Below, in pieces: positions 45,242 through 53,425 of a stretch of 64,000 nucleotides of DNA. The notes beneath the pieces are model-generated. The model saw only the letters and a program-made list of their open reading frames with translations. It was not told the DNA's origin and made no database searches. The number at the start of each line of letters is the position of its first letter. Position 1 is the stretch's first letter. Both the position numbers and the translations under genes were made by a program. Source of the stretch: an uncultured Collinsella sp. (GTDB lineage Bacteria; Actinomycetota; Coriobacteriia; Coriobacteriales; Coriobacteriaceae); the NCBI GenBank assembly GCA_900542155.1, contig UQMD01000008.1, forward strand, positions 1 through 64,000, given 5' to 3'.

Positions 45242-45685
45242 ATGTCCAACATTACCGTTAACATTAAACGTCTCGACCCAACTGTCGAGCTTCCCAAATA
45301 CGCCCATCCTACGGATGCCGGTCTTGACCTGCGTTCCAACGAGGATTGCACTCTGAAGCCCTTTGAGCGTCGTCTGGTCTCCACGGGCCTAGCTATCGCC
45401 CTACCTGACGGCTACGCCGGCTTCGTCCAGCCCCGCAGCGGCCTGGCCATCAAGCAAGGCCTGTCTATAGTCAACACGCCGGGCCTCATCGACGCTCACT
45501 ACCGAGGAGAGCTCAAAGTCATCCTCATTAACCTAGACCCCACGAACAACATCCAAATCAACAAAGGCGACCGCATCGCCCAGCTTGTCATCCAAGAAGT
45601 CCCTACGGTCAACCTCGTAGAAGTAGAAGAACTAGACGAAACCGATCGAGGCAAAGGAGGCTTCGGCTCCAGCGGCATCGCTTAA
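45242..45685 (+). CDS. dut: dUTP diphosphatase
   Basis: Dut hydrolyses dUTP to dUMP, keeping uracil out of DNA. The 147-residue trimeric-type enzyme shows motif 1 (TDAGLDLRS), motif 2 (PRSGLA), motif 3 ([13 protein letters not shown]), motif 4 (GDRIAQLVI) and motif 5 ([10 protein letters not shown]). It lies four bases after nrdR, joining two nucleotide-pool genes. Confidence 0.96.
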   Translation: MSNITVNIKRLDPTVELPKYAHPTDAGLDLRSNEDCTLKPFERRLVSTGLAIALPDGYAGFVQPRSGLAIKQGLSIVNTPGLIDAHYRGELKVILINLDPTNNIQINKGDRIAQLVIQEVPTVNLVEVEELDETDRGKGGFGSSGIA

Positions 45686-45707
45686 TCATTTTCAACATGT
45701 AGGGTCG

Positions 45708-45807
45708 GCCTCTCACCCGGGGCCCACACATATCATTCCATGCTCAAACATTCTCGCTTCGCTTCGCTCGCTGCGAAACTGCGCGTGGAACGATATGTGT
45801 GAGAGGC
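45708..45807. repeat. Palindromic element with conserved core, copy 1
   Basis: This is part of the 405-base gap between dut and the glycosyltransferase gene. The right arm GCGTGGAACGATATGTGTGAG pairs with the left arm over about 24 bp, with two wobbles and a 9-base insertion (45719-45727) on the left. The centre contains GCTCAAACATTCTCGC and TGCGAAACTGCGC, which recur in reverse orientation at 45975-46078. Confidence 0.75.
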
Positions 45808-45851
45808 AGGCGGGCGGCTACTCGCTTGAAAAAAATAATTACATTCTAGTA

Positions 45852-45892
45852 AGCCAATGCGACAAAGGAACAATCCCTTTGTCGCATTGGCT
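45852..45892. terminator. Terminator downstream of dut
   Basis: AGCCAATGCGACAAAGG and CCTTTGTCGCATTGGCT form a perfect 17-bp stem with a 7-base loop. There is no strong T run. It may serve both convergent genes. Confidence 0.65.
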
Positions 45893-45974
45893 GTCTGTAT
45901 TTAGAATTTCCGGTTTCGTCTTTGCAGGTTCTAGTGGTGGGGAATCTGGGATTAGCCGCTAGCGCGTAAACGCA

Positions 45975-46078
45975 GCTCTCCCGTGGGAGGGCCCTATATA
46001 TCGTCCCGCGCGCAGTTTCGCAGCAACGCGAGAATGTTTGAGCACGGGATGATATATAGGGCCCTCCCACGGGAGAGC
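45975..46078. repeat. Palindromic element with conserved core, copy 2 (inverted)
   Basis: The arms extend about 35 bp (GCTCTCCCGTGGGAGGGCCC, then TATATATCGTCCCGCGC) with two G-U type pairs. The core, read on the minus strand, is GCTCAAACATTCTCGC...TGCGAAACTGCGC, as in copy 1. The outer arms are unrelated to those of copy 1. It ends 12 bases from the stop of the glycosyltransferase gene. Confidence 0.75.
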
Positions 46079-46090
46079 GGACAGTCCGTC

Positions 46091-47392
46091 CTACCTGATA
46101 TGCGCGGGTTTTCCGCCCCAGTAGAAGCGGCAGAAGGCTCGTTTGCGCTTTTGGGGTTTGCCTACGAATTCCATGGTGGCGATGGCAATGTCCTCGGCTG
46201 CGCGGGGACGGCGCAGGACTTCGCCATTGATGAGCAATGCCTTGAGCGACTCCGGATGATCGTGGAGATGTCGCAACGTTACGATGAGCTCTCGTGCCGT
46301 GGTGACGTGCATGCTAGCGCCCAAGCCGGTAAGCATGGTGGTGTTGGCCTTTTCCTGGCCATAGGACTTGCCCAGCAGGATCATCGGCAGATGTGCGCAT
46401 AGGCACTCGGTGACCGTGAGTCCGCCCGATTTGAGGATTGCCAGGTCGCAGCCGTGCATGAGGGCGGCCATATCGTCGACATAGTCCAACACCGTGACGT
46501 TTTCGAGCTTCATGGCATCGAAGAGCGTTTTCAGCCGGGTGGCATACTCCACGTCCTTGCCGGGCAAAAAGACAAAGTGCATGTCTTCGAAGCTGCGCAG
46601 GAAGGGGAGTGTATGGTCCATCGCCGCGCGAAAGCGGACGTAAGGCTGAGGCAAGCTGGCGCCGGCCATTACCAGCACGACGGTCTTGTCGGTTGGGAGG
46701 TTGAACTTGGCTAGCTCTTCCTCGCGATCGTAATTCGTGTCGAATCCAGCGCGAATAGGAATGCCGGTAATGTGAATCTTTGCCTCGGGCACCTTGCGCG
46801 GACGCAGCGTTTCGGCCATAAATTCGTTGGCAACACAGAATAGATCGGTGTCCTTGTGGGGCCACCAGCCCTCGACTTCGTAGTCGGTCGGTACGCAAAT
46901 GACCGGATAATCGATACCCGTAATTACGCGGGCGCCCACGGCAACATTGGCTGCTGTGATGTGTGTTGCGACCACGGCTATGGGCCTGCGGCTGCGAATA
47001 TATTCGTTGAAGGCGGGGAACATAATTCGCGACCATGCCGTGCCGCCGCCCCAGAGAAGATGTCCCGTAAGCGTATATCGCCAGGTCAGGTCGTAAATGG
47101 GGCGCGTGGCTCCCGTAAAAGAAGCCGCGGTTTTATTGCCGTCGAATTTAATACGTCCAAAATCAAGGATATCGAGCACTTCAATCTCAACATCCTGGGG
47201 GATGCCATTGGTGCCGCGGATGAGGTCGAATGCCTGCGCAATCGCATTTGCGGCGGCCTTGTGGCCCGAGCCGACCGAAGCGTGCACGATGGTCACAAGA
47301 GGTTTTTGCTGAGCCAAGAGCGTGGTTTGCTCCGATTGGGGAGTGCTGTGCATGGGCAGGGGAGCGTCGTCGCTCGTCTGCGTCTGATCCAT
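46091..47392 (-). CDS. Glycosyltransferase of the MGDG-synthase/UgtP family
   Basis: The 433-residue protein is a GT28-type glycosyltransferase likely to add a sugar from a nucleotide sugar to diacylglycerol. It has the N-terminal domain HASVGSGHKAAANAIAQAF of processive glycolipid synthases and the donor-site segment KSGGLTVTECLCAHLPMIL. The segment CVPTDYEVEGWWPHKDTDLF resembles UgtP. No membrane helix is present; these enzymes bind the membrane surface. The start at 47392 has GGGGAG; an upstream ATG at 47431 is less likely. It is divergent from trxB. Confidence 0.85.
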   Translation of the reverse strand: MDQTQTSDDAPLPMHSTPQSEQTTLLAQQKPLVTIVHASVGSGHKAAANAIAQAFDLIRGTNGIPQDVEIEVLDILDFGRIKFDGNKTAASFTGATRPIYDLTWRYTLTGHLLWGGGTAWSRIMFPAFNEYIRSRRPIAVVATHITAANVAVGARVITGIDYPVICVPTDYEVEGWWPHKDTDLFCVANEFMAETLRPRKVPEAKIHITGIPIRAGFDTNYDREEELAKFNLPTDKTVVLVMAGASLPQPYVRFRAAMDHTLPFLRSFEDMHFVFLPGKDVEYATRLKTLFDAMKLENVTVLDYVDDMAALMHGCDLAILKSGGLTVTECLCAHLPMILLGKSYGQEKANTTMLTGLGASMHVTTARELIVTLRHLHDHPESLKALLINGEVLRRPRAAEDIAIATMEFVGKPQKRKRAFCRFYWGGKPAHIR

Positions 47393-47510
47393 CGATAACT
47401 CCCCTTCGACGTTGTAACACGGATTTATCATTGTAGTGCATGAGTGTCACGTTCACGTAAATTTGGGTATGAGCGCAAAGAACGACAACGTTTCGACGAG
47501 AGGACTTTTC

Positions 47511-48449
47511 ATGGCTACCGACCAGACGATCGATGTTGCGATTATCGGTGGCGGTCCCGCGGGTTATGCTGCCGCCATTTATGCGGCGCGCGCCAACCTG
47601 ACGACGACTGTCCTTGAGCAGGGCATGTCGGGCGGACAGATCGCCACATCCAACGAGATTGAGAATTATCCTGGCATTCCACTGCTGAGCGGTGCTGAAC
47701 TTGGTGAGCGGTTCCAACAGCATGCTGAAGGCTTGGGGGCTCAGGTTGAATGGAGTATGGTGACAGGCGTCGATTACGATGCCGATGCGGCTCACTTTAT
47801 CATTCATCATGATATGGGCGACACAGCGGCCAAGAGCGTCATTGCGTGCATGGGCGCCACGCCGCGTCCTGCGGGTTTTGTTGGAGAGGATAAGTATCGC
47901 GGTCGTGGCGTTTCGTATTGCGCAACATGTGACGGCATGTTCTTCCGCGGCAAGCGGGTCTTTGTTATCGGAGGCGGCAATTCGGCATGCGAGGAGGCGC
48001 TGTTCCTGTCCGACATTGCCAGCAGCGTGACCATCGTGCTGCGTCGCGATCAGTTCCGTGCACCCGAGGGCGTTGTGAATAAGGTGCTTGCTAAGGACAA
48101 TATTTCAGTTAGGTACCAAACTAGTATTGTTGAGCTTTCTGGTGAAGCGATGCCCACGACAATTACGTTTAAGGATAATGCGAGCGGCAAGACGTATGCC
48201 GAGACCTTTAAACCTGGCTCGTTTGGCATTTTTGTCTTTACGGGGACCCAGCCACATACCGAGATTATTGAGCATCTCGTCGATCTGGCTCCCGACGGCG
48301 GCATTGTCACCGACGATTCGATGGCCACCCGTACGCCCGGCTTATTTGCAGCCGGTGATATCCGTTCCAAGCGTTTGCGTCAGGTTGTGACCGCTGTTTC
48401 GGACGGAGCCATAGCGGCAACTAGCGCATACACTTTCCTACGCGGATAA
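47511..48449 (+). CDS. trxB: Thioredoxin-disulfide reductase
   Basis: TrxB reduces thioredoxin with NADPH and FAD. The 312-residue product has the FAD motif GGGPAGYAAAIYAARA, the redox CATCDG and the NADPH motif GGGNSACEEA. The C-terminal GLFAAGDIRSKRLRQVV fits the FAD-binding ending. The start at 47511 follows GAGAGGAC; an earlier in-frame ATG at 47436 adds 25 unsupported residues. Confidence 0.95.
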   Translation: MATDQTIDVAIIGGGPAGYAAAIYAARANLTTTVLEQGMSGGQIATSNEIENYPGIPLLSGAELGERFQQHAEGLGAQVEWSMVTGVDYDADAAHFIIHHDMGDTAAKSVIACMGATPRPAGFVGEDKYRGRGVSYCATCDGMFFRGKRVFVIGGGNSACEEALFLSDIASSVTIVLRRDQFRAPEGVVNKVLAKDNISVRYQTSIVELSGEAMPTTITFKDNASGKTYAETFKPGSFGIFVFTGTQPHTEIIEHLVDLAPDGGIVTDDSMATRTPGLFAAGDIRSKRLRQVVTAVSDGAIAATSAYTFLRG

Positions 48450-48491
48450 GTACGATAATATATCTTATGTAAGGTTGATATCTTTAAATAT

Positions 48492-48534
48492 AGTGGTTGG
48501 ACGGTGCATCAATGTACAGTCCAACCACTTTTAC
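48492..48534 (+). terminator. Terminator after trxB
   Basis: AGTGGTTGGAC and GTCCAACCACT form a perfect 11-bp stem (48492-48502 with 48519-48529), followed by TTTACTT. Confidence 0.88.
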
Positions 48535-48603
48535 TTGGCGGTTATGTGGTATGCAAAACTAGATAACCTAGAATACAATATAGAAAATGAACGGAGGACC
48601 CCT

Positions 48604-49215
48604 ATGAACTACGTCAAACATGTTATCCCGATGTCTGATACATCGGTCAGCATTAAGCCCGAGGATATTCAGCCGACGGTGCTGCCGGATGCATTTATTC
48701 AGTCCGATACGGTGCGTAAACTCAACGCGTTGAGCCTGCCACGCTATGACCAGCTGCCCAACGTAACGCTCTATCGCGATCAGGTTATTGAATATGTTGC
48801 ACTGTGGATGGAGCCGCTTTCGATTTGCGTAGAGCAACCCGTTATCACGCCATCGATGATCAATAACTACGTGAAGGTCGGCCTCGTTCCTGCTCCGGTT
48901 AAAAAGCAGTATGGCCGTGAGCAGATTGCGCGTCTCATCGCCATTTGCATCTTTAAGCAGGTGCTGCCCATCGCTGCGGTTCAGGCGCTCTTTAATATTC
49001 AGCGCTTGAGCTACGATGCTCCGACGGCCTTCGATTATGTAGTCGATCAACTTGAGGCATCGATTCGTGCGGCGTTTTCCGTCGAGCAGACTCCCGTGCC
49101 CGATACCGCACATCAGGTTACGCGCGAATCGCTGCTCGTACGCAGTGCGGTTTCGTCTTTCGTATCGAAGGCGTACTTGATGAGCTATCTCAAGTTCAAT
49201 GGGTTTAATAGCTAA
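48604..49215 (+). CDS. DUF1836 domain protein, MerR-like helix-turn-helix
   Basis: The 203-residue protein belongs to DUF1836: an N-terminal winged region, then a MerR-like segment (SMINNYVKVGLVPAPVKKQY, about residues 88-107). The helical C-terminal part includes QIARLIAICIFKQVLPI. Such proteins are probable transcription regulators whose targets are unknown. The start at 48604 follows GGAGG. A convergent terminator separates it from degV. Confidence 0.82.
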   Translation: MNYVKHVIPMSDTSVSIKPEDIQPTVLPDAFIQSDTVRKLNALSLPRYDQLPNVTLYRDQVIEYVALWMEPLSICVEQPVITPSMINNYVKVGLVPAPVKKQYGREQIARLIAICIFKQVLPIAAVQALFNIQRLSYDAPTAFDYVVDQLEASIRAAFSVEQTPVPDTAHQVTRESLLVRSAVSSFVSKAYLMSYLKFNGFNS

Positions 49216-49227
49216 CCGAGGTATAAG

Positions 49228-49268
49228 ACGGGCGGGATAAAGAGCCGCTGGCCCCTTATCCCGCCCGT
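49228..49268. terminator. Bidirectional terminator between the DUF1836 gene and degV
   Basis: ACGGGCGGGATAA (49228-49240) and TTATCCCGCCCGT (49256-49268) form a perfect 13-bp stem between two convergent genes. Confidence 0.85.
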
Positions 49269-49287
49269 ATGTTTGTCTAGTTGGACA

Positions 49288-50154
49288 TTATCGGCCCGAA
49301 GCCACGCCCATGCCGTAGCCGATGATGAGGCCGTGCATCTCGGCATAGTATGAATCTAGCCCGTTGCAGGGCATGATAATCGTCTTTGAGCCGGGCCAAT
49401 GCTCGACTATGCGGTCAGCAAGCGCCTGGGCTCCAGCTTCGTTCTCAACGTGATCGATGATGACCTCGCCGCCGGTAAAGCCTTCGGCCTCCATAGTATC
49501 GACAATCTTGGTGAGCATCTTCTTTTCGCCACGCGTGTGCCCAACGAGTTCAATTTTGCCCGCTTCGCTCGCCGTGCCCAAAATGCGGATATTGAGCTTG
49601 TTGGCAATAACTCCGGCCGCCTTAGGGATACGTCCGGCCTTGGCGAGATTTTCGTAATTGCACAAGCTGAAGAGGATCTTGCTGTTCTGCTCCAAGCTAT
49701 CGAAGTAGGCGCAGGCGTCCTCAAAGGAGGTATCCGGGTTGCTTGCAAGATAGCGGTCGAACAGCAGGAAGATCAGATCCATTTTGCCACCTGCGGCTCG
49801 TGAGTTGACCAAATGAATCTGGCGGTTGGGCTCCTCGGCAAGCACCATGTCACGTGCGGTGGCCGCGGCATTGTAGCTTCCCGATACGCCCTCCGAGATG
49901 GGCATGCAGATCGTCTTGTCGGCAAGCTTAAAAAGTTCAGCCCACTCCCCTACGCTTGGACAGGCGCTCGAAGAAGCGCTCGACTCCGCCTGCACGGCGC
50001 AATTGAGCTCGTGAACATCGAGCGAGAGATCGTCGACAAATTCGCGCTCCCCCACTCGGATCTTAAGGGGTGCAAATGCAAAGGTGGTATGAGGTGCGGT
50101 TGGTTGCCAATCGCGAAGATTGCAGCTCGAATCAGAGATAAGTGCCCAGCTCAT
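49288..50154 (-). CDS. DegV family fatty-acid-binding protein
   Basis: The 288-residue DegV/FakB-type protein carries a fatty acid for phosphorylation by FakA. Segments ALISDSSCNLRD, TICMPISEGVSGSYNAA and VNSRAAGGKMD are family features; the TxxSGTY equivalent (SEGVSGSYN) holds the ligand carboxylate. It belongs to the shorter DegV subgroup. A 15-bp hairpin sits in its leader at 50209-50245. Confidence 0.88.
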   Translation of the reverse strand: MSWALISDSSCNLRDWQPTAPHTTFAFAPLKIRVGEREFVDDLSLDVHELNCAVQAESSASSSACPSVGEWAELFKLADKTICMPISEGVSGSYNAAATARDMVLAEEPNRQIHLVNSRAAGGKMDLIFLLFDRYLASNPDTSFEDACAYFDSLEQNSKILFSLCNYENLAKAGRIPKAAGVIANKLNIRILGTASEAGKIELVGHTRGEKKMLTKIVDTMEAEGFTGGEVIIDHVENEAGAQALADRIVEHWPGSKTIIMPCNGLDSYYAEMHGLIIGYGMGVASGR

Positions 50155-50208
50155 TGAGGGTCCTTTCTAATTGTTCCCCAACAATTATAGCCATCTTTTT
50201 GATTGATT

Positions 50209-50245
50209 GGATGGCTATCTAGTTTTGAATACTAGATAGCCATCC
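50209..50245 (-). promoter_or_regulatory. Palindrome upstream of degV
   Basis: GGATGGCTATCTAGT (50209-50223) and ACTAGATAGCCATCC (50231-50245) are perfect 15-bp arms with a 7-base loop. A third copy of the arm core, TAGCCATC, lies at 50188-50195. It is 55 bases upstream of the degV start, on a leader or operator position. Confidence 0.55.
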
Positions 50246-50279
50246 TAATCATAAGGCAAACGGTAGGCTCAAAAAGAAT

Positions 50280-50308
50280 GGGCCTCGTGACTCAAGATCG
50301 CGAGGCCC
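50280..50308 (-). terminator. Terminator of the NlpC/P60 gene
   Basis: GGGCCTCG and CGAGGCCC form a GC stem; read on the minus strand it is followed by ATTCTTTTTG. Confidence 0.85.
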
Positions 50309-50332
50309 ACGTTCGTTCGCTGTAGCAATAAA

Positions 50333-51439
50333 TTAGTAGCGTACGAAGATGTAGTTGTTGTTCATACCGGCTGCGACGGAGCTGATGATAACGCCCGTTT
50401 TGTAGTCGGAAGCATGGATCATCTGGCCATTACCGATATAGATGCCGGTATGGTAGGAGTTAACCACAACATCGCCGGGTTGCGGATCGGACACACGGGT
50501 CCAACCCATGAAAGTGCCGGTGGTGCCCAGACGGCAGTAGCGGCCCGTGAGGCAATAGCTTACAAAGCCGGAGCAGTCAAAGCTGTTCGGTCCAATGCCG
50601 CCCCAAGAGTAAGCGTATCCGAGCTTGCTGTAGGCGCGCGAAACAACGGTACCACCGTCAACGGACTGGCTCGGTGCGGAAGGCGTCGGAGCCGGAGCGG
50701 GCGTCGAGGGCTGCGGCGTAGGAGCAGGAGTGGGCGTCGAAGGCTGCGGCGCGGGAGCAGGAGTGGGCGCGGGAGTGTTCTCGGTCGTACCGGCGGTATC
50801 GTTGCTCACCGTGGCCTTTTCGGCGGTGCTGGCATTAATGCCAGCCTGCAGCGCAGCGTTGGCCTCGGCCTCGGCAGCAAGCTCGGCCTGCAGCTGAGAA
50901 TCCAGAGAGTTCACGACACTCTGGGCCTCAGCTTGCTGGGCATTGAGCTCGTCGACCTTCTTCTGCGTCGCGGCGACGTTCTTCTCCTGCTCGGTTTGCT
51001 TATCGGTGAGCTGCTGCTTAAGGTCCTTGACCTCCTGAATGGTCTGGGCCTGCTTGTCGGACACCTTGCCGTAGTAGAAGAGACGGTTGAGCATGTCGCC
51101 CAGATCGTCGACGCCCGTCAGGACCTGAAGGAGACTCAGGCCGCCGGTCTTGTACTCACCGGCAACGTAGTTAGAGAGCTTTGCCTGACCTTCGGAAATC
51201 TCTTGCTGCTTTTGCGTGATCTCGCCTGCAGTCTGATCAAGCTCCTGCGTCTGTGCGGAGAGTTCTTCATGAATTTGCTGGGTTTGGGTGCCAATCTGCT
51301 CGAGCTTGGTACGGGCAGCGGCAAGGTCGGATGCGGTATCGGCGTAGGCCGGAGCCACGAGGCCCAGGCCCAAAACACAAGCGAGGGTTGCAGTAGCAGC
51401 GCAGCGTGCCATGTTTCTGTGCGTGTTTGCTGTGCGCAT
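50333..51439 (-). CDS. Secreted NlpC/P60 peptidoglycan endopeptidase with coiled coil
   Basis: The 368-residue protein has a signal peptide (ATLACVLGLGLVAPAYA), a coiled coil at about 35-205 and a Pro/Ala/Thr-rich linker (TPAPAPQPSTPTPAPTPQPS). The C-terminal NlpC/P60 domain has the catalytic Cys in FDCSGFVSYC, His in SYHTGIYIG and a third residue in IHASDY. It cleaves stem peptides in the wall, probably at the septum. It shares the coiled-coil plan of the protein at 6163-7368 but a different catalytic domain. It follows apt on the same strand. Confidence 0.92.
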   Translation of the reverse strand: MRTANTHRNMARCAATATLACVLGLGLVAPAYADTASDLAAARTKLEQIGTQTQQIHEELSAQTQELDQTAGEITQKQQEISEGQAKLSNYVAGEYKTGGLSLLQVLTGVDDLGDMLNRLFYYGKVSDKQAQTIQEVKDLKQQLTDKQTEQEKNVAATQKKVDELNAQQAEAQSVVNSLDSQLQAELAAEAEANAALQAGINASTAEKATVSNDTAGTTENTPAPTPAPAPQPSTPTPAPTPQPSTPAPAPTPSAPSQSVDGGTVVSRAYSKLGYAYSWGGIGPNSFDCSGFVSYCLTGRYCRLGTTGTFMGWTRVSDPQPGDVVVNSYHTGIYIGNGQMIHASDYKTGVIISSVAAGMNNNYIFVRY

Positions 51440-51471
51440 GTAGCTTCCTTTCCGGTATCTAAGGGTAGCGG

Positions 51472-52002
51472 CTAGTCCACCGTTACCAGGCTAAAGAGTT
51501 CAACGTCCTCGTTAGAAGGCGTGAGCTTCTTGCGCGGGTTGAGAAACGCAAGCTCAAGGATACAACCGTAGCCCACAAGCTTTGCGCCCATATCTCGCAC
51601 CAGTTTACCTGTTGCCTCGACGGTTCCGCCCGTCGCGACCAAGTCGTCCAGAATCAACACGGTATCTTTAGAGCTGATGGCATCGGCGTGGATCTCGATA
51701 GAATCAGTTCCATACTCGAGCTCGTAGCTCTCGCTTACCGTCTTGCGCGGTAGTTTACCCGGCTTACGTGCGGGAACAAAGCCGGCACCCAGGGCGACGG
51801 CCACGGGCACACCGACCATAAAGCCGCGGGCCTCGGGTCCTACGACCTTGGTAATGCCCATGTCGGCAAAATGCTCGGCAAGGGCATCCACCATGGCCTT
51901 CAGGGCCTCGGGATCGCCAAAGAGCGGCGTGATGTCCTTAAAGACGACTCCGGGCTCGGGATAGTCGGGGATATCGACGATTTGAGATTCGAAGTCGTAC
52001 AT
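51472..52002 (-). CDS. apt: Adenine phosphoribosyltransferase
   Basis: Apt salvages adenine to AMP using PRPP. The 176-residue product has the PRPP loop LILDDLVATGGT and the N-terminal DIPDYPEPGVVFKDITPLF typical of Apt. The start at 52002 follows AAAGGT. It is 35 bases after the MerR-type gene in a minus-strand run. Confidence 0.95.
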   Translation of the reverse strand: MYDFESQIVDIPDYPEPGVVFKDITPLFGDPEALKAMVDALAEHFADMGITKVVGPEARGFMVGVPVAVALGAGFVPARKPGKLPRKTVSESYELEYGTDSIEIHADAISSKDTVLILDDLVATGGTVEATGKLVRDMGAKLVGYGCILELAFLNPRKKLTPSNEDVELFSLVTVD

Positions 52003-52037
52003 GGGTGACCTTTCATGGATTGCCGGGTGAACGGCGG

Positions 52038-52922
52038 TTATTTGCCCGTGTTAGCAGACGAGCTATGCGAGGGGACGACGACCTTGGACGGCTGCACGAG
52101 CGACTCGTCGTGCGCGGTAACCGCGGGGACGCTTGCCCCATCGCTTTTAGCCTTGGTGGATTCGGAACGCGCGATCTCCTCATCGAGGGCATCGATGTCA
52201 GCGTCCTCGACCACGGCGTTGAGCGACTCAAAGACACGGTTCTTAAGGAGCGCGGTGTGCACACCCTCGGTGAGGTCGTGCAGCTTCTTAAAAGCACGCT
52301 CGAGCTTGGCGTCGCGCTCGTCATCGGAAGTATCCATGCCGAGCATGCTCACGAGAACCTGCTCAAACATCGAAGACTCGCGGTTTGCCGACGATACGTA
52401 CTGACGCAGATTGCGCGGCTCAATGTGGAAGCGCGACAGCTCCGAGCAGTAACGGATAATCGGGAAATCTCGGCCATCGACGAGCTCACGGTTCTGCGGG
52501 CTCTTGATGATGCGGATAAGATCGTTCTCGGCAAGGGAGCGGATAAACGAAATCTCAACACCGAGCATGTCGGGAATGGTCTCGATGGGATGCAGCTTTT
52601 GCTTGGTCTCCTTGGGCTCCGTCTTAAGCGGAACATCGGACAGAAGACCCACCTCGTAAGCCAACGTGGACAGGTCCGTTGCGTTTTCCAAGCGCTGCTT
52701 AATGACGTTGAGCGGCATGTAACGGGTCTTCTGCAGGTGCAGGATAACCTCGAGACGGTCAACGTCTTCCTTGGAGTACTGGCGATACCCCTTAGGCGTA
52801 CGATGAGGGGTGATGAGCCCCTCATCTTCTAGAAATCTAATTTTTGAGTTCGATAGATCGGGGTATGCGCCTCGAAGAAGGTTGACGACTTGGCCGATAC
52901 TCAGATAGTTGCGTTCGGCCAT
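52038..52922 (-). CDS. MerR-family regulator, FtsR-like
   Basis: The 294-residue protein has a MerR winged helix at residues 5-75 (LSIGQVVNLLRGAYPDLSNS, KIRFLEDEGLITPHRTPKGY). An actinobacterial C-terminal region follows, helical and then disordered with many Ser/Ala/Val. This domain plan and the gene next to a GarA-type FHA gene match FtsR, a regulator of ftsZ in Corynebacterium. The start is 3 bases after the FHA stop, so they are coupled. Assignment as FtsR is by context. Confidence 0.82.
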   Translation of the reverse strand: MAERNYLSIGQVVNLLRGAYPDLSNSKIRFLEDEGLITPHRTPKGYRQYSKEDVDRLEVILHLQKTRYMPLNVIKQRLENATDLSTLAYEVGLLSDVPLKTEPKETKQKLHPIETIPDMLGVEISFIRSLAENDLIRIIKSPQNRELVDGRDFPIIRYCSELSRFHIEPRNLRQYVSSANRESSMFEQVLVSMLGMDTSDDERDAKLERAFKKLHDLTEGVHTALLKNRVFESLNAVVEDADIDALDEEIARSESTKAKSDGASVPAVTAHDESLVQPSKVVVPSHSSSANTGK

Positions 52923-52925
52923 TAC

Positions 52926-53360
52926 CTACTCACCGGTTTCGATGCGCTCCGGCGTGCTCTCGTGGTAGATGAGCGTGAACGTACCGATCTGAACGGAAGA
53001 GCCGTCATGCAGCGGAGCACCGTTGACGATGGCGCCGTCGACCCAGGTGCCGTTGAGCGAGCCCAGATCCTCAATACGGGCGCCCAGGCCCTCGCGAATA
53101 ATGCGTGCGTGGCTGCGCGAGACGGTCATGTCGTTGAGGAAGATGCCGTTCGCGGGATCGCGGCCGATGGTGGTCACGTCGTCCTCGAGCTCAAAGGCAG
53201 CTCCGGTCTGCGGGCCCTTGACGATGGACAGAACCGGAGCGGTGATGCGCACGTTGGCCATGAGGTCGGGAACGGTGACATCGCTCGAAGGAACACGGAA
53301 AACGCAGGTAGCGTCCGCAGTCTTATCGTTCTGAGGCATATTGTTAACCTTGTTGTCCAT
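52926..53360 (-). CDS. FHA-domain protein, GarA/OdhI-like
   Basis: The 144-residue protein has a C-terminal FHA domain (about 45-130; TIGRDPANGIFLNDMTVSRS, SLNGTWV) that binds phosphothreonine. The N-terminus has ADATCVFR, aligning with the ETTSVFR phosphorylation site of GarA, so one threonine is kept and the other replaced by alanine. In actinobacteria GarA/OdhI switches between kinase binding and control of 2-oxoglutarate enzymes. Here only the fold and context are certain. Confidence 0.85.
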   Translation of the reverse strand: MDNKVNNMPQNDKTADATCVFRVPSSDVTVPDLMANVRITAPVLSIVKGPQTGAAFELEDDVTTIGRDPANGIFLNDMTVSRSHARIIREGLGARIEDLGSLNGTWVDGAIVNGAPLHDGSSVQIGTFTLIYHESTPERIETGE

Positions 53361-53425
53361 GACAACCCCTATCTAACGCGGCTACGCCGCAAAAAATGTA
53401 CCGTACGTAATCATACCCCAATGAA

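Noticed and set aside
47187..47810. Minus-strand frame overlapping the glycosyltransferase start and trxB
   Set aside because: It covers parts of two well-supported genes in other frames and has no domain.
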